Part shown: one piece after another, positions 1-5,385 of the stretch | How the letters are laid out: each line of letters begins with the position of its first letter | How positions within the stretch are numbered: position 1 is the first letter of the stretch | Source of the DNA: an uncultured Prosthecobacter sp. | GTDB taxonomy: Bacteria; Verrucomicrobiota; Verrucomicrobiia; Verrucomicrobiales; Verrucomicrobiaceae | NCBI GenBank assembly: GCA_947523045.1 | Contig: CANNUR010000083.1 | Location: 1 to 10,985, forward strand | Reading direction: 5' to 3' | DNA: 10,985 nt | Notes under the pieces: model-generated | What the model was told of the DNA's origin: nothing | Databases searched by the model: none | The model's input: the letters and a program-made list of their open reading frames with translations, nothing else | Translations under genes and position numbers: made by a program

Positions 1-213
1 CTGCGCCAGTTCATTGACCTTGGCGAGGGCTTCGTTGAAGGAGGCATTGACGTCCGGACCCTTGCCAGGATCTTCAGCTGCCGATTTCTGGGCGGCGGCA
101 AGGGTTTCCAGGGTGGTCAGCATGTCTTTGCTGAGGCCGGGCATCTCGTCGGTGTTGAGACCGGCGACGGCCACCATGACGGCCAGTTTGGCTTTGAGGG
201 CGGTGAGGAACAT
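1..213 (-). CDS. Unknown helical protein, N-terminal part (runs off left edge)
   Basis: The reverse strand is open from an ATG at 211-213 to the window edge, giving 71 codons with the frame intact at base 1. I do not recognise the product. It starts MFLTALKAKLAVMVAVAG and continues as a charged, alanine- and leucine-rich stretch likely to be helical. The first 18 residues are moderately hydrophobic, but no clear signal-peptide cleavage site follows. An internal ATG at 175-177 would give a shorter product (MVAVAGLNTDEM). There is no Shine-Dalgarno sequence; the bases before the ATG are pyrimidine-rich (ACCTCCAACCTTCT). The gene has its own 237-bp upstream gap, so it is probably transcribed separately from lpxI. 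The strand choice rests on codon pattern and on the neighbours being on the minus strand; the opposite-strand frame at 14-229 looks like a shadow. Confidence 0.55.
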   Translation of the reverse strand, partial: MFLTALKAKLAVMVAVAGLNTDEMPGLSKDMLTTLETLAAAQKSAAEDPGKGPDVNASFNEALAKVNELAQ

Positions 214-245
214 AGAAGGTTGGAGGTAACAGGGGGTGGTTTCGA

Positions 246-259
246 CCCGCCTCAGCGGG
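246..259. repeat. Short inverted repeat in leader of leftmost gene
   Basis: CCCGC-CTCA-GCGGG is a perfect 5-bp stem with a 4-base loop. Read on the minus strand it lies about 33 bases before the ATG of the leftmost gene, so it would fall in that gene's leader if the transcript starts upstream. On the plus strand six T follow 9 bases later, but no plus-strand gene precedes it, so a terminator role is unlikely. Confidence 0.35.
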
Positions 260-317
260 AAGCGCTCATTTTTTCAGGTTTTGGGCTAACAAATCAAGAC
301 ATTAGCACGGATTTGTG

Positions 318-357
318 AAAAAAAGCCCTGCCTTGGTGAGGTGCCCTGTTTCGGGGC
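318..357 (-). terminator. Possible terminator downstream of lpxI
   Basis: On the minus strand a GC-rich segment (GCCCCGAAACAGGGC at 343-357, then about 18 further bases) ends in seven T (complement of 318-324). The U-tract is good but the stem is weak: four base pairs that can form with GGGC either at 343-346 or next to the T-run at 325-328. A terminator for the lpxI transcript is plausible but not clear-cut. Confidence 0.3.
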
Positions 358-398
358 GCCGGAATGAATTGGCGGGAGCGAGGGCGTGCGCGCCCCCC

Positions 399-420
399 GG
401 GGCAGAACCCTGGTTGCCCC
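399..420. repeat. Hairpin downstream of lpxI
   Basis: GGGGC at 399-403 pairs with GCCCC at 416-420. An inner AAC/GTT stem closes a CCTG loop, with an AG bulge on the left arm. It lies about 30 bases past the lpxI stop on the minus strand. No U-tract follows, so it looks more like an mRNA 3'-end stabilising structure, or part of a repeated element, than an intrinsic terminator. Confidence 0.4.
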
Positions 421-436
421 TGAGGCCGGGGATGAC

Positions 437-450
437 CCTGCCTCGGCAGG
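437..450. repeat. Perfect hairpin abutting the lpxI stop codon
   Basis: CCTGCC-TC-GGCAGG is a perfect 6-bp inverted repeat directly against the lpxI stop codon (TGA, complement of 451-453). A two-base loop is too tight, so the real RNA loop would be at least four bases. Together with the hairpin at 399-420 it makes the lpxI mRNA 3' end strongly structured. Confidence 0.4.
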
Positions 451-1257
451 TCAGAGGGCGACCAGGCTGACGCGGCGCGTCTGGCATTCGGCCTGCAGTT
501 CGGCGAGGCCGAGCAGCAGGGTCTTGCCGGCCTCGACGGCGATGACATCGACACCGGCTTCGGCAGCGACACGGATCGTGTCCGGGCCGACCACCGGCAC
601 ATCGAAGCGCATGTCCTGTCCGGGTTTGGAGACCTTGACCATGGTGGCGCCGCCGCGACCGAGGGCGCCGCCGCGTTTGATCGCCTCGTTGGTGCCCTCA
701 AAGGCCTCAACCGCGAGCACGGTGCCGTTTTTGACGACGACGGTTTGGCCGATGTCGAGCCGGCTGCTTTCCTTGGCGATTTCGCGGCCGTAGCGGGCAT
801 CCTCCCAGCGGCGTTTCTTGATCGCCGGTCCCGCCACGTGACCCTCCGCGGGCATGAGGTCCTCGAGGTAGGTAGTGGCCGGCAGCAGTTCGATGCCATC
901 CTTGGCAAGTTCATCGGCGATGCCGCCGAACAGGCTTTCGGCGTTGCGTCTTGGCAGGCGGGCGAGCAGCAGCAGGGTGCGCAGGTCGGGGCGCAGGTCG
1001 AACAGGTTTTTCGGGGCGATCTGGCCGACCATGACCGCGCGCCGGATGCCCTCGCGCTTGAAGAAGGCGATCATTTTGCCGAGTTGGCCGACGCGGAACC
1101 ATTCGATGGCATCGACCTGGCCGGCGAGCTCGGGCTTGGTCTCATCGAGGAAGGCGGCGGCGACCAGGCGTGTCACGCCGGCGCGGCGGGCGGCGGCGGC
1201 GAAGGTCTCCGGATAGAGGCCGTTGCCGGCGATGAGGGCGATGGGTTCGGCGCTCAT
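451..1257 (-). CDS. lpxI: UDP-2,3-diacylglucosamine pyrophosphatase LpxI
   Basis: LpxI (formerly DUF1009) hydrolyses UDP-2,3-diacylglucosamine to lipid X and UMP, the fourth step of lipid A synthesis, at the cytoplasmic face of the inner membrane. It replaces LpxH in alphaproteobacteria and many other phyla. The 268-residue length fits the family. The N-terminal domain opens with LIAGNGLYP (8-16) and carries VMVGQIAPKNLFDLRP (75-90). The C-terminal catalytic domain has DIGQTVVVKNG (167-177), EAFEGTNEAIKRGG (183-196) and KPGQDMRFDVPVVGPDT (211-227). Asp219 in RFDVP, or Asp214, probably matches the catalytic aspartate described in Caulobacter LpxI. The ATG lies 6 bases after the stop of the zinc-ribbon gene, which points to co-transcription. 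No Shine-Dalgarno sequence is seen, so translational coupling is likely. The usual lpxA/lpxB neighbours are absent from this window. Confidence 0.93.
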   Translation of the reverse strand: MSAEPIALIAGNGLYPETFAAAARRAGVTRLVAAAFLDETKPELAGQVDAIEWFRVGQLGKMIAFFKREGIRRAVMVGQIAPKNLFDLRPDLRTLLLLARLPRRNAESLFGGIADELAKDGIELLPATTYLEDLMPAEGHVAGPAIKKRRWEDARYGREIAKESSRLDIGQTVVVKNGTVLAVEAFEGTNEAIKRGGALGRGGATMVKVSKPGQDMRFDVPVVGPDTIRVAAEAGVDVIAVEAGKTLLLGLAELQAECQTRRVSLVAL

Positions 1258-1263
1258 GACAGC

Positions 1264-1554
1264 TCAACGCAGGGCGGACAGCAGGTAACCCAGGACGAGG
1301 GCGAGGAAAGTTGCGAGACCCACCCAGCGCCAGAGCTGTTCCCGCGAGGGGCGTGTCTGTCGCGGGTTGTCCTGGCCGAATTCGCGGGCGACGAAGTCCT
1401 CATAATCGAAGTCCTCATCGGGCAGGTCGAGACCGTCGGCAGGATCCTCCTTCCAGCCGGATTTGCCGCAGGCCCCGCAGCCGTCGCAGGCGAGTGCGCC
1501 GCGCGGGACCCACTCGCCGCACACGGGACACTGGCCTGGGGGGCGGAAGGACAT
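1264..1554 (-). CDS. Small zinc-ribbon protein with C-terminal membrane anchor
   Basis: This 96-residue protein has no function I can name. Residues 9-29 carry CPVC and CDGC pairs (Cys9, Cys12, Cys23, Cys26, plus Cys29), a typical zinc ribbon. A very acidic stretch follows (about 37-54, DLPDEDFDYEDF). Residues 75-95 form one transmembrane helix with only Arg after it, so it is a tail-anchored-like protein with the ribbon probably in the cytoplasm. The frame is open upstream to 1635, but that extension is proline/serine-rich and overlaps the aminotransferase gene. I therefore chose the ATG at 1552-1554, which leaves a 25-base gap. That ATG is preceded by CCGCCAACC and no Shine-Dalgarno sequence. 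It lies between the aminotransferase and lpxI in one probable operon. A role in envelope assembly is only a guess from its position. Confidence 0.75.
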   Translation of the reverse strand: MSFRPPGQCPVCGEWVPRGALACDGCGACGKSGWKEDPADGLDLPDEDFDYEDFVAREFGQDNPRQTRPSREQLWRWVGLATFLALVLGYLLSALR

Positions 1555-1579
1555 GGTTGGCGGCGGAGGGGCCGGAGCC

Positions 1580-2659
1580 TCACAGCTTGGCGAGGCTGTC
1601 GTCCAAGGCGGCGATGACCGCGCTGATGCTGGCATCGGTTTCGTCGCCCATGTTGGAGATGCGGAAGGTCTTGCCCTTGAGCTTGCCGTAGCCGCCGTCG
1701 ATGATCAGGCTGTGGTTCTTCTTGAGCAGGGCAATGAAGGCCGCGACGTCGATGCTCTTGTTGTTCGCCACGCAGGTGAGCGACTTGGAGCGGTAGCCCT
1801 CGGGGGCGAAGAACTCAAAGCCGTTGCGGCGCACCCAGTCGTGCACCAGGCCGTTGAGGCGGGCGTGACGGGCGTAGCGGTTGTCGAGGCCTTCGGCGAA
1901 CATCTGCTGGAGCTGGTGGCGCAGGCCGTAGATCAGGCTGATGCAGGGCGTGCTCGGCGTCATGTTCTTTTCGCCGTTGGCTTTGAATTCGAGGAAGTCG
2001 AAGTAGTAGCCGCGATCCTCGACGGTGGACGCACGGGCCATCGCCGCCTCGGAGGCGGTGAACAGGGCGAGACCGGGCGGCAGGGCGAAGGCCTTCTGGC
2101 TGCCGGTGAGCAGGACGTCGAGGCCGAGCTCATCGAAGTTCACCGGCACGGTGGTGAAGCCGGAAACGGAGTCGGTGATGAACATGACGTCCGGATACTT
2201 CTTCTTCAGCGCGGCGATCTCGGCGATCGGGCTGAGTACGCCGGTCGAGGTCTCGTTGTGGATGAAGGTGACGGCGTCGAACTCGCCGGTGGCGAGACGC
2301 TTGTCGATCTCTTCCGCCAGGATGGGCTGACCCCACTCGACCTGGTAGGCCTCGGCCTGCTTGCCGCAGCGGCGGGAGACGTCGAGCCACTTGTCGGAAA
2401 AGGCGCCGTTGCAGCAGTTGAGCACCTTCTTCTTCACCAGGTTGCGGATGCTGCCCTCCATGACGCCCCAGGCGGAGGAGGTGCTGAGGAAGACCTGCTG
2501 CTTCGTGCCGAACAGCTCGCGCAGCATCGGCTGGATCTCCGCATAGAGGTCCTGGAAGCCCTTGCCGCGGTGGCCGATCATCGGCTGGCACATGGCCTCG
2601 TAGGTGGCGGGCGAAACTTCGACGGGACCGGGAATGTAGAGTTTGACGTGGGTGCTCAT
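1580..2659 (-). CDS. Class V PLP aminotransferase (alanine-glyoxylate / serine-pyruvate type)
   Basis: This 359-residue enzyme is a fold-type I, PLP-dependent aminotransferase of class V, cytoplasmic. Diagnostic parts are the N-terminal LYIPGPVEVSP (7-17), GHRGKGF (29-35), HNETSTG (134-140) as in alanine-glyoxylate and serine-pyruvate aminotransferases, ITDSVSG with Asp163 for the PLP ring nitrogen, TGSQKAFALPPG with Lys189 as the Schiff-base lysine, and RISNMGDETDASI near the C-terminus (333-345). The frame extends upstream to 2902, but that part overlaps the PurS-like gene and is low-complexity. The family N-terminus fits the ATG at 2657-2659. No Shine-Dalgarno sequence is present; the ATG is preceded by CCGTTTCCCCCC. 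The substrate cannot be fixed from sequence. Alanine-glyoxylate, serine-glyoxylate or phosphoserine transamination are all possible. It probably heads the operon with the zinc-ribbon gene and lpxI. Confidence 0.88.
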   Translation of the reverse strand: MSTHVKLYIPGPVEVSPATYEAMCQPMIGHRGKGFQDLYAEIQPMLRELFGTKQQVFLSTSSAWGVMEGSIRNLVKKKVLNCCNGAFSDKWLDVSRRCGKQAEAYQVEWGQPILAEEIDKRLATGEFDAVTFIHNETSTGVLSPIAEIAALKKKYPDVMFITDSVSGFTTVPVNFDELGLDVLLTGSQKAFALPPGLALFTASEAAMARASTVEDRGYYFDFLEFKANGEKNMTPSTPCISLIYGLRHQLQQMFAEGLDNRYARHARLNGLVHDWVRRNGFEFFAPEGYRSKSLTCVANNKSIDVAAFIALLKKNHSLIIDGGYGKLKGKTFRISNMGDETDASISAVIAALDDSLAKL

Positions 2660-2753
2660 GGGGGGAAACGGCGGACGGGCCGCGCGTGGGGGAGGGGAGG
2701 ATAAAAGCAACGCCGCGTCCCGCAACCGTGGATGCGCAAAGCGGCGGACGACC

Positions 2754-3200
2754 TCAGGCGGCCTTGCGGACGTCCCAGGTGTGGATGGCCGGGTTGCAGA
2801 TGTCGCGGACGAAGGGCGCCGGCTCGGCGGCCTCGCCAAAGACATAGACGCGCTTGCGCAGCGCCAGTCGGCGCAGCTGGAAGCCGGGCTCGGGCAGGGC
2901 ACGGTAGTAACCGAGGATGGTTTCCTTCTCGAGGTCGAGGGCGCCGCCCTTCATGCCGTATTCGAGCACGAAGGCCGCCTTCGGGAAGGCCGACTCGGTG
3001 CCGTCGCGCAGTTCCTGGCTGATCGGATCGAGCAGCACCTCGCGCACAAAGGCTTCCAGGGCTTTTTCATCGCCCTCAAACTCGACCTGATACAGCGTGG
3101 TTTCACGGTAGGTGAGGCGCTGCGACAGCGGCGCGTAGAGCAGTTTCTGGCAGTCGCTCTCGTGGTCGAAGCGGCCGAGGATTTCGAAGGAACGGGTCAT
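2754..3200 (-). CDS. Tandem PurS-like protein, possible FGAM synthase subunit
   Basis: This 148-residue protein seems to contain two PurS-like half domains. The first ends with ALEAFVREVLLDPISQEL (47-64), resembling the closing helix and strand of PurS (LLANPVIEDY-like). The second has GALDLEKETIL (86-96), then RKRVYVFG (115-122) and ICNPAIHTWDV (134-144). These follow the PurS order: a D-x-E-G-E-T-like helix start, a strand, then L-x-NP-x-I. The same two-repeat plan occurs at the N-terminus of large single-chain PurL, especially the clostridial type. I infer a free-standing equivalent that would help PurL/PurQ make formylglycinamidine ribonucleotide, carrying no catalytic residues itself. 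No other purine gene is visible nearby. The start is ATG at 3198-3200; GGGAG lies 14 bases upstream, too far for a good Shine-Dalgarno site. The assignment was made by eye and could be wrong; the ORF itself is solid. Confidence 0.55.
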   Translation of the reverse strand: MTRSFEILGRFDHESDCQKLLYAPLSQRLTYRETTLYQVEFEGDEKALEAFVREVLLDPISQELRDGTESAFPKAAFVLEYGMKGGALDLEKETILGYYRALPEPGFQLRRLALRKRVYVFGEAAEPAPFVRDICNPAIHTWDVRKAA

Positions 3201-3301
3201 TGCGATGGAAGCTTCTCCCTAGCCAGAAAGCGCCCCCGTGCAAACCGGATGTTGGCCGCCCGCACCCCGCTGCGTCGGCGGCTGCGCGTCGCCACGGGTC
3301 A

Positions 3302-4252
3302 TCAGGCCCGGGCCTTCAGCAGGTCGAGGAAGGCGCCGGAAACCCTGGCGTAGGCGGGGTAGGCCGGGTCTCGGCCAAGCGCCGGCTGGTAGCGCCAGTG
3401 CTTGTACATCCACAGCCAGGCCTGCGGATGCTCGCGGATGGCCCGCTCGAAATGGTCCCAGACCCGCTGCGCCACCTCGCGGTCGCTCTGCTCCGCCTGC
3501 GGCTCGATGGCCTCAAAGATGTGCACCTCGTAGCGACCGTCCGGCATGGGCAGGCAGACGCCGGGGATGATGGCCAGGCCGAGCCGGCGCGCCAGCTGGA
3601 CGTGCAGGGTGGTGACACAGGTCTTCAGGCCAAAGCATTCGATCGCCGCCGCCGTGCGTCCGGGGTCGACGGTCAGGTCGGTCAGCAGGGCGGCATGGCC
3701 GCGGCGCTTGAGGGTTTTCATCAGCCGCAGCATGGCCCCCTGCTGGGAGATGACCGTGTGGCCGGAGTGCTCGCGCAGGCGCTTGAACAGGCCGGTCAGG
3801 GCCGGGTTCTTGAAGTCCTGGGCGACCACCGTGAACTGGAAATCGCGAAAGCCCCAGAACAGGCTGGCGAGTTCGAAGTTGCCAAAGTGCGGGGTCACCC
3901 ACAGCGCCCCGACCTCGCGGGCGCGCGCTTCGGCGGCCTCGGCACCGTGGTGGATGGTGACGAACTGCGGCCAGTTGTCGCGGGTTAGGCGCGCCGACCA
4001 GAACAGGTCGAGGAAGGTGCGCGCAAAATTCTGGTAAGAACCGCGCGCCAGGGTTGCGGCGCGGGGGCCGTCGACCCCGAGGGCGACCCGCAGGTTTTCC
4101 AGGGCGGTGCTGCGGCCGCGTCGGTCGAGGAGGTAGGCTGCCGAACCGATGGTGCGGGCCAGGCCCAGGATGACGGCGCGTGGCAGCCGGGGCAGCAGCC
4201 AGGCGGCCGCGGCCACTAGAGCGGTCTCGCAGAAATATCGGAGCTTCTTCAC
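3302..4252 (-). CDS. Lipid A biosynthesis acyltransferase, LpxL/HtrB type
   Basis: This 316-residue inner-membrane enzyme belongs to the lysophospholipid/lipid A acyltransferase family. It would transfer a secondary acyl chain from acyl-ACP to Kdo-lipid A or a similar precursor on the cytoplasmic face. The N-terminus is a short charged start followed by a hydrophobic helix (about 10-40, ALVAAAAWLLPRLPRAVILG). The catalytic HX4E motif is HFGNFE (His122, Glu127). Further family landmarks are LENLRVALG (51-59), TDLTVDPGRTAAAIECFG (191-208), where the usual sequence is DQ..GV.V.FFG, and WMYKHWRYQP (281-290), matching the W.HKRWK block. The start is GTG at 4250-4252; no in-frame ATG is close enough. 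No Shine-Dalgarno site is seen. The start lies 41 bases from the divergent aminopeptidase ATG, so both promoters must share or overlap that space. A phospholipid or phosphatidylinositol-mannoside type acyl acceptor is less likely. Confidence 0.87.
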   Translation of the reverse strand: MKKLRYFCETALVAAAAWLLPRLPRAVILGLARTIGSAAYLLDRRGRSTALENLRVALGVDGPRAATLARGSYQNFARTFLDLFWSARLTRDNWPQFVTIHHGAEAAEARAREVGALWVTPHFGNFELASLFWGFRDFQFTVVAQDFKNPALTGLFKRLREHSGHTVISQQGAMLRLMKTLKRRGHAALLTDLTVDPGRTAAAIECFGLKTCVTTLHVQLARRLGLAIIPGVCLPMPDGRYEVHIFEAIEPQAEQSDREVAQRVWDHFERAIREHPQAWLWMYKHWRYQPALGRDPAYPAYARVSGAFLDLLKARA

Positions 4253-4293
4253 CTTGGCATTGTCGGATGGGAAAAGGCCGCTAACGTGCCCGC

Positions 4294-5295
4294 ATGGCAG
4301 TGCCCAACCTGACGACCATTCTCAAGCGAATTCTGAGCAAGCCAACGGCTCCCTTCCATGAATATCATGTCCGGGCGGAGATCGAGGCCCTGCTCAAGGA
4401 TTGCCCGCACGTCCGGCTGAAGCGCGACAAATTCGGCAACCTGATCGCCACCTACAAGAACGGCAAGAGCAAGAGCCGTCCCACCTGGGTGCTCGGCGCC
4501 CACATGGATCACCCGGCCTTTGTGCGCGTGCCTGGCGGCAAAAAGAGCGAATTCGAATTTCTCGGCGGCGTCGCCAAACCCCAGGTCGAGGAGGGCATCC
4601 GCCGTGGCCTGCGTGGCAAGGCTCAGGGCGCCATCGCCACCTGGAAGTTCCCCGTCAAGATCACCTCCACCCGCATTGAGGCCACCGCCTGCGACGACCT
4701 GATCGGTTGCGCCATCCTCGTCGCCACCCTCTGGGAACTGGGCACGCTCGGCATCAGCACCACCTTTCACGCCACCTTCACCCGCGCGGAGGAGGTCGGT
4801 TTCCTCGGCGCCTGGCACCTCGCCCAAAAATGGCCGTTCGGGAAGGATGACGTCTTCCTCTCCATCGAAACCAGCCGCCCAGTCAACGGCGCGGTCATGG
4901 GCGGCGGCCCCATCGTTCGTGTCGGCGACCGCCTGTCGATCTTCGACAGCGAGGGCTGCGCCGTGCTGATGACCACCGCCAAGGAGCAGGGCATCCGCGT
5001 CCAGCGTTGCCTGCTCGACGCCGGTGCCTGTGAAGCCAGTGCCCTGCAGGCCGCCGGCCACCGCAGCTGCGGTGTCTCGGTGCCGCTCGCCAACTACCAC
5101 AACCTCGATGCCGAGGGCGGCATCGCCCCGGAACATGTCCGGGTCAGCGACGTGCGCGCGACGATTGACCTGCTCAAGGCCCTGGTCGCCACCCGCCACG
5201 ATGGCATTGGCGAGCGCACGATCCGCGAGCGCGTCGAACTGCGCAGCGAGGAATACGCCGACCACCTGAAGGCGGCGAACAAACTGTTCAAGTAA
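4294..5295 (+). CDS. M42 family metallo-aminopeptidase (glutamyl aminopeptidase-like)
   Basis: This 333-residue cytoplasmic enzyme is of the M42 family: dinuclear, usually zinc or cobalt, removing N-terminal residues from peptides, often as a dodecamer. Metal and catalytic positions can be followed: GAHMDH (His70, Asp72), TACDDLIGCA (Asp134, the bridging ligand), RAEEVGFLGA (Glu166 general base, Glu167 ligand), LSIETS (Glu192) and NYHNLD (His269). YHNLDAEGGIAPEHVRVSD (268-286) is also typical. Two sites differ from the textbook family: Glu192 where Asp is common, and GACEA (244-248) where the classical members have GTDA. It is the only plus-strand gene here. The ATG at 4294 has no Shine-Dalgarno site. 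A weak TTGTCG-16-TAACGT pair at 4260-4287 would put the transcript start almost at the ATG, suggesting a leaderless mRNA, but this is speculative. Length is slightly short for M42. Confidence 0.88.
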   Translation: MAVPNLTTILKRILSKPTAPFHEYHVRAEIEALLKDCPHVRLKRDKFGNLIATYKNGKSKSRPTWVLGAHMDHPAFVRVPGGKKSEFEFLGGVAKPQVEEGIRRGLRGKAQGAIATWKFPVKITSTRIEATACDDLIGCAILVATLWELGTLGISTTFHATFTRAEEVGFLGAWHLAQKWPFGKDDVFLSIETSRPVNGAVMGGGPIVRVGDRLSIFDSEGCAVLMTTAKEQGIRVQRCLLDAGACEASALQAAGHRSCGVSVPLANYHNLDAEGGIAPEHVRVSDVRATIDLLKALVATRHDGIGERTIRERVELRSEEYADHLKAANKLFK

Positions 5296-5306
5296 GCCGG
5301 AGCCCG

Positions 5307-5327
5307 GGTGCCCTCACCCAGGGCACC
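5307..5327. terminator. Hairpin after the aminopeptidase gene
   Basis: GGTGCCCT (5307-5314), loop CACCC, AGGGCACC (5320-5327): a perfect 8-bp GC-rich stem 11 bases past the aminopeptidase stop. There is no T-run on either side, so it is not a canonical intrinsic terminator. Its place between convergent genes still suggests a transcription-end or mRNA-stabilising role. Confidence 0.45.
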
Positions 5328-5350
5328 GGCATGGGAGGAGCACGCCCTCA

Positions 5351-5372
5351 TGCCCCCGTAGGACCGGGGGCA
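5351..5372. terminator. Hairpin after the dehydrogenase gene
   Basis: TGCCCCCG (5351-5358), loop TAGGAC, CGGGGGCA (5365-5372): a perfect 8-bp stem 13 bases past the dehydrogenase stop on the minus strand. Like its neighbour it lacks a U-tract. The two hairpins together occupy most of the 90-bp convergent gap and probably act as paired 3'-end structures. Confidence 0.45.
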
Positions 5373-5385
5373 GCCTCACTCAGGT

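Larger units (their letters stand above)
214..450. other. Intergenic gap with clustered hairpins, no gene seen
   Basis: This 237-bp stretch separates lpxI from the leftmost gene, both on the minus strand. It holds several inverted repeats, listed separately, and a run of seven A at 318-324. On the minus strand a weak promoter candidate for the leftmost gene is TTGATT (about 289-294), 18 bases, then AAAAAT (about 265-270); both boxes match consensus only partly. Minus-strand frames continue across the gap from inside lpxI but have no credible start or family resemblance, so I call no protein here. Confidence 0.5.

Noticed and set aside
399..450. A CRISPR-like or attachment-site repeat
   Set aside because: There are only single hairpins with no regularly spaced direct repeats and no integrase or tRNA nearby.
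302..487. A 61-codon minus-strand frame in the gap after lpxI
   Set aside because: It starts inside lpxI, passes through hairpins, and has no credible start or motif. It is more likely a random frame through a structured non-coding stretch.
745..1617. A 290-codon open frame on the plus strand opposite lpxI and the zinc-ribbon gene
   Set aside because: LpxI motifs and the cysteine pairs on the minus strand explain the region, and the plus-strand frame spans two unrelated genes and their gap.
1463..2704. A 413-codon open frame on the plus strand, antisense to the aminotransferase
   Set aside because: It lies opposite a gene with clear PLP motifs. Its composition (Gly/Val/Ala/Glu-rich, no recognisable motif) is that of a shadow frame in GC-rich DNA.
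2660..2902. 81-residue N-terminal extension of the aminotransferase
   Set aside because: It is Ser/Pro/Arg-rich low complexity, overlaps the PurS-like gene, and the family N-terminus (PGPVEVSP) begins just after the ATG at 2659.
4249..5265. A 338-codon open frame on the minus strand, antisense to the aminopeptidase
   Set aside because: The plus strand carries the full set of M42 metal-ligand motifs. The antisense product has no family features and is a mirror of the codon pattern.
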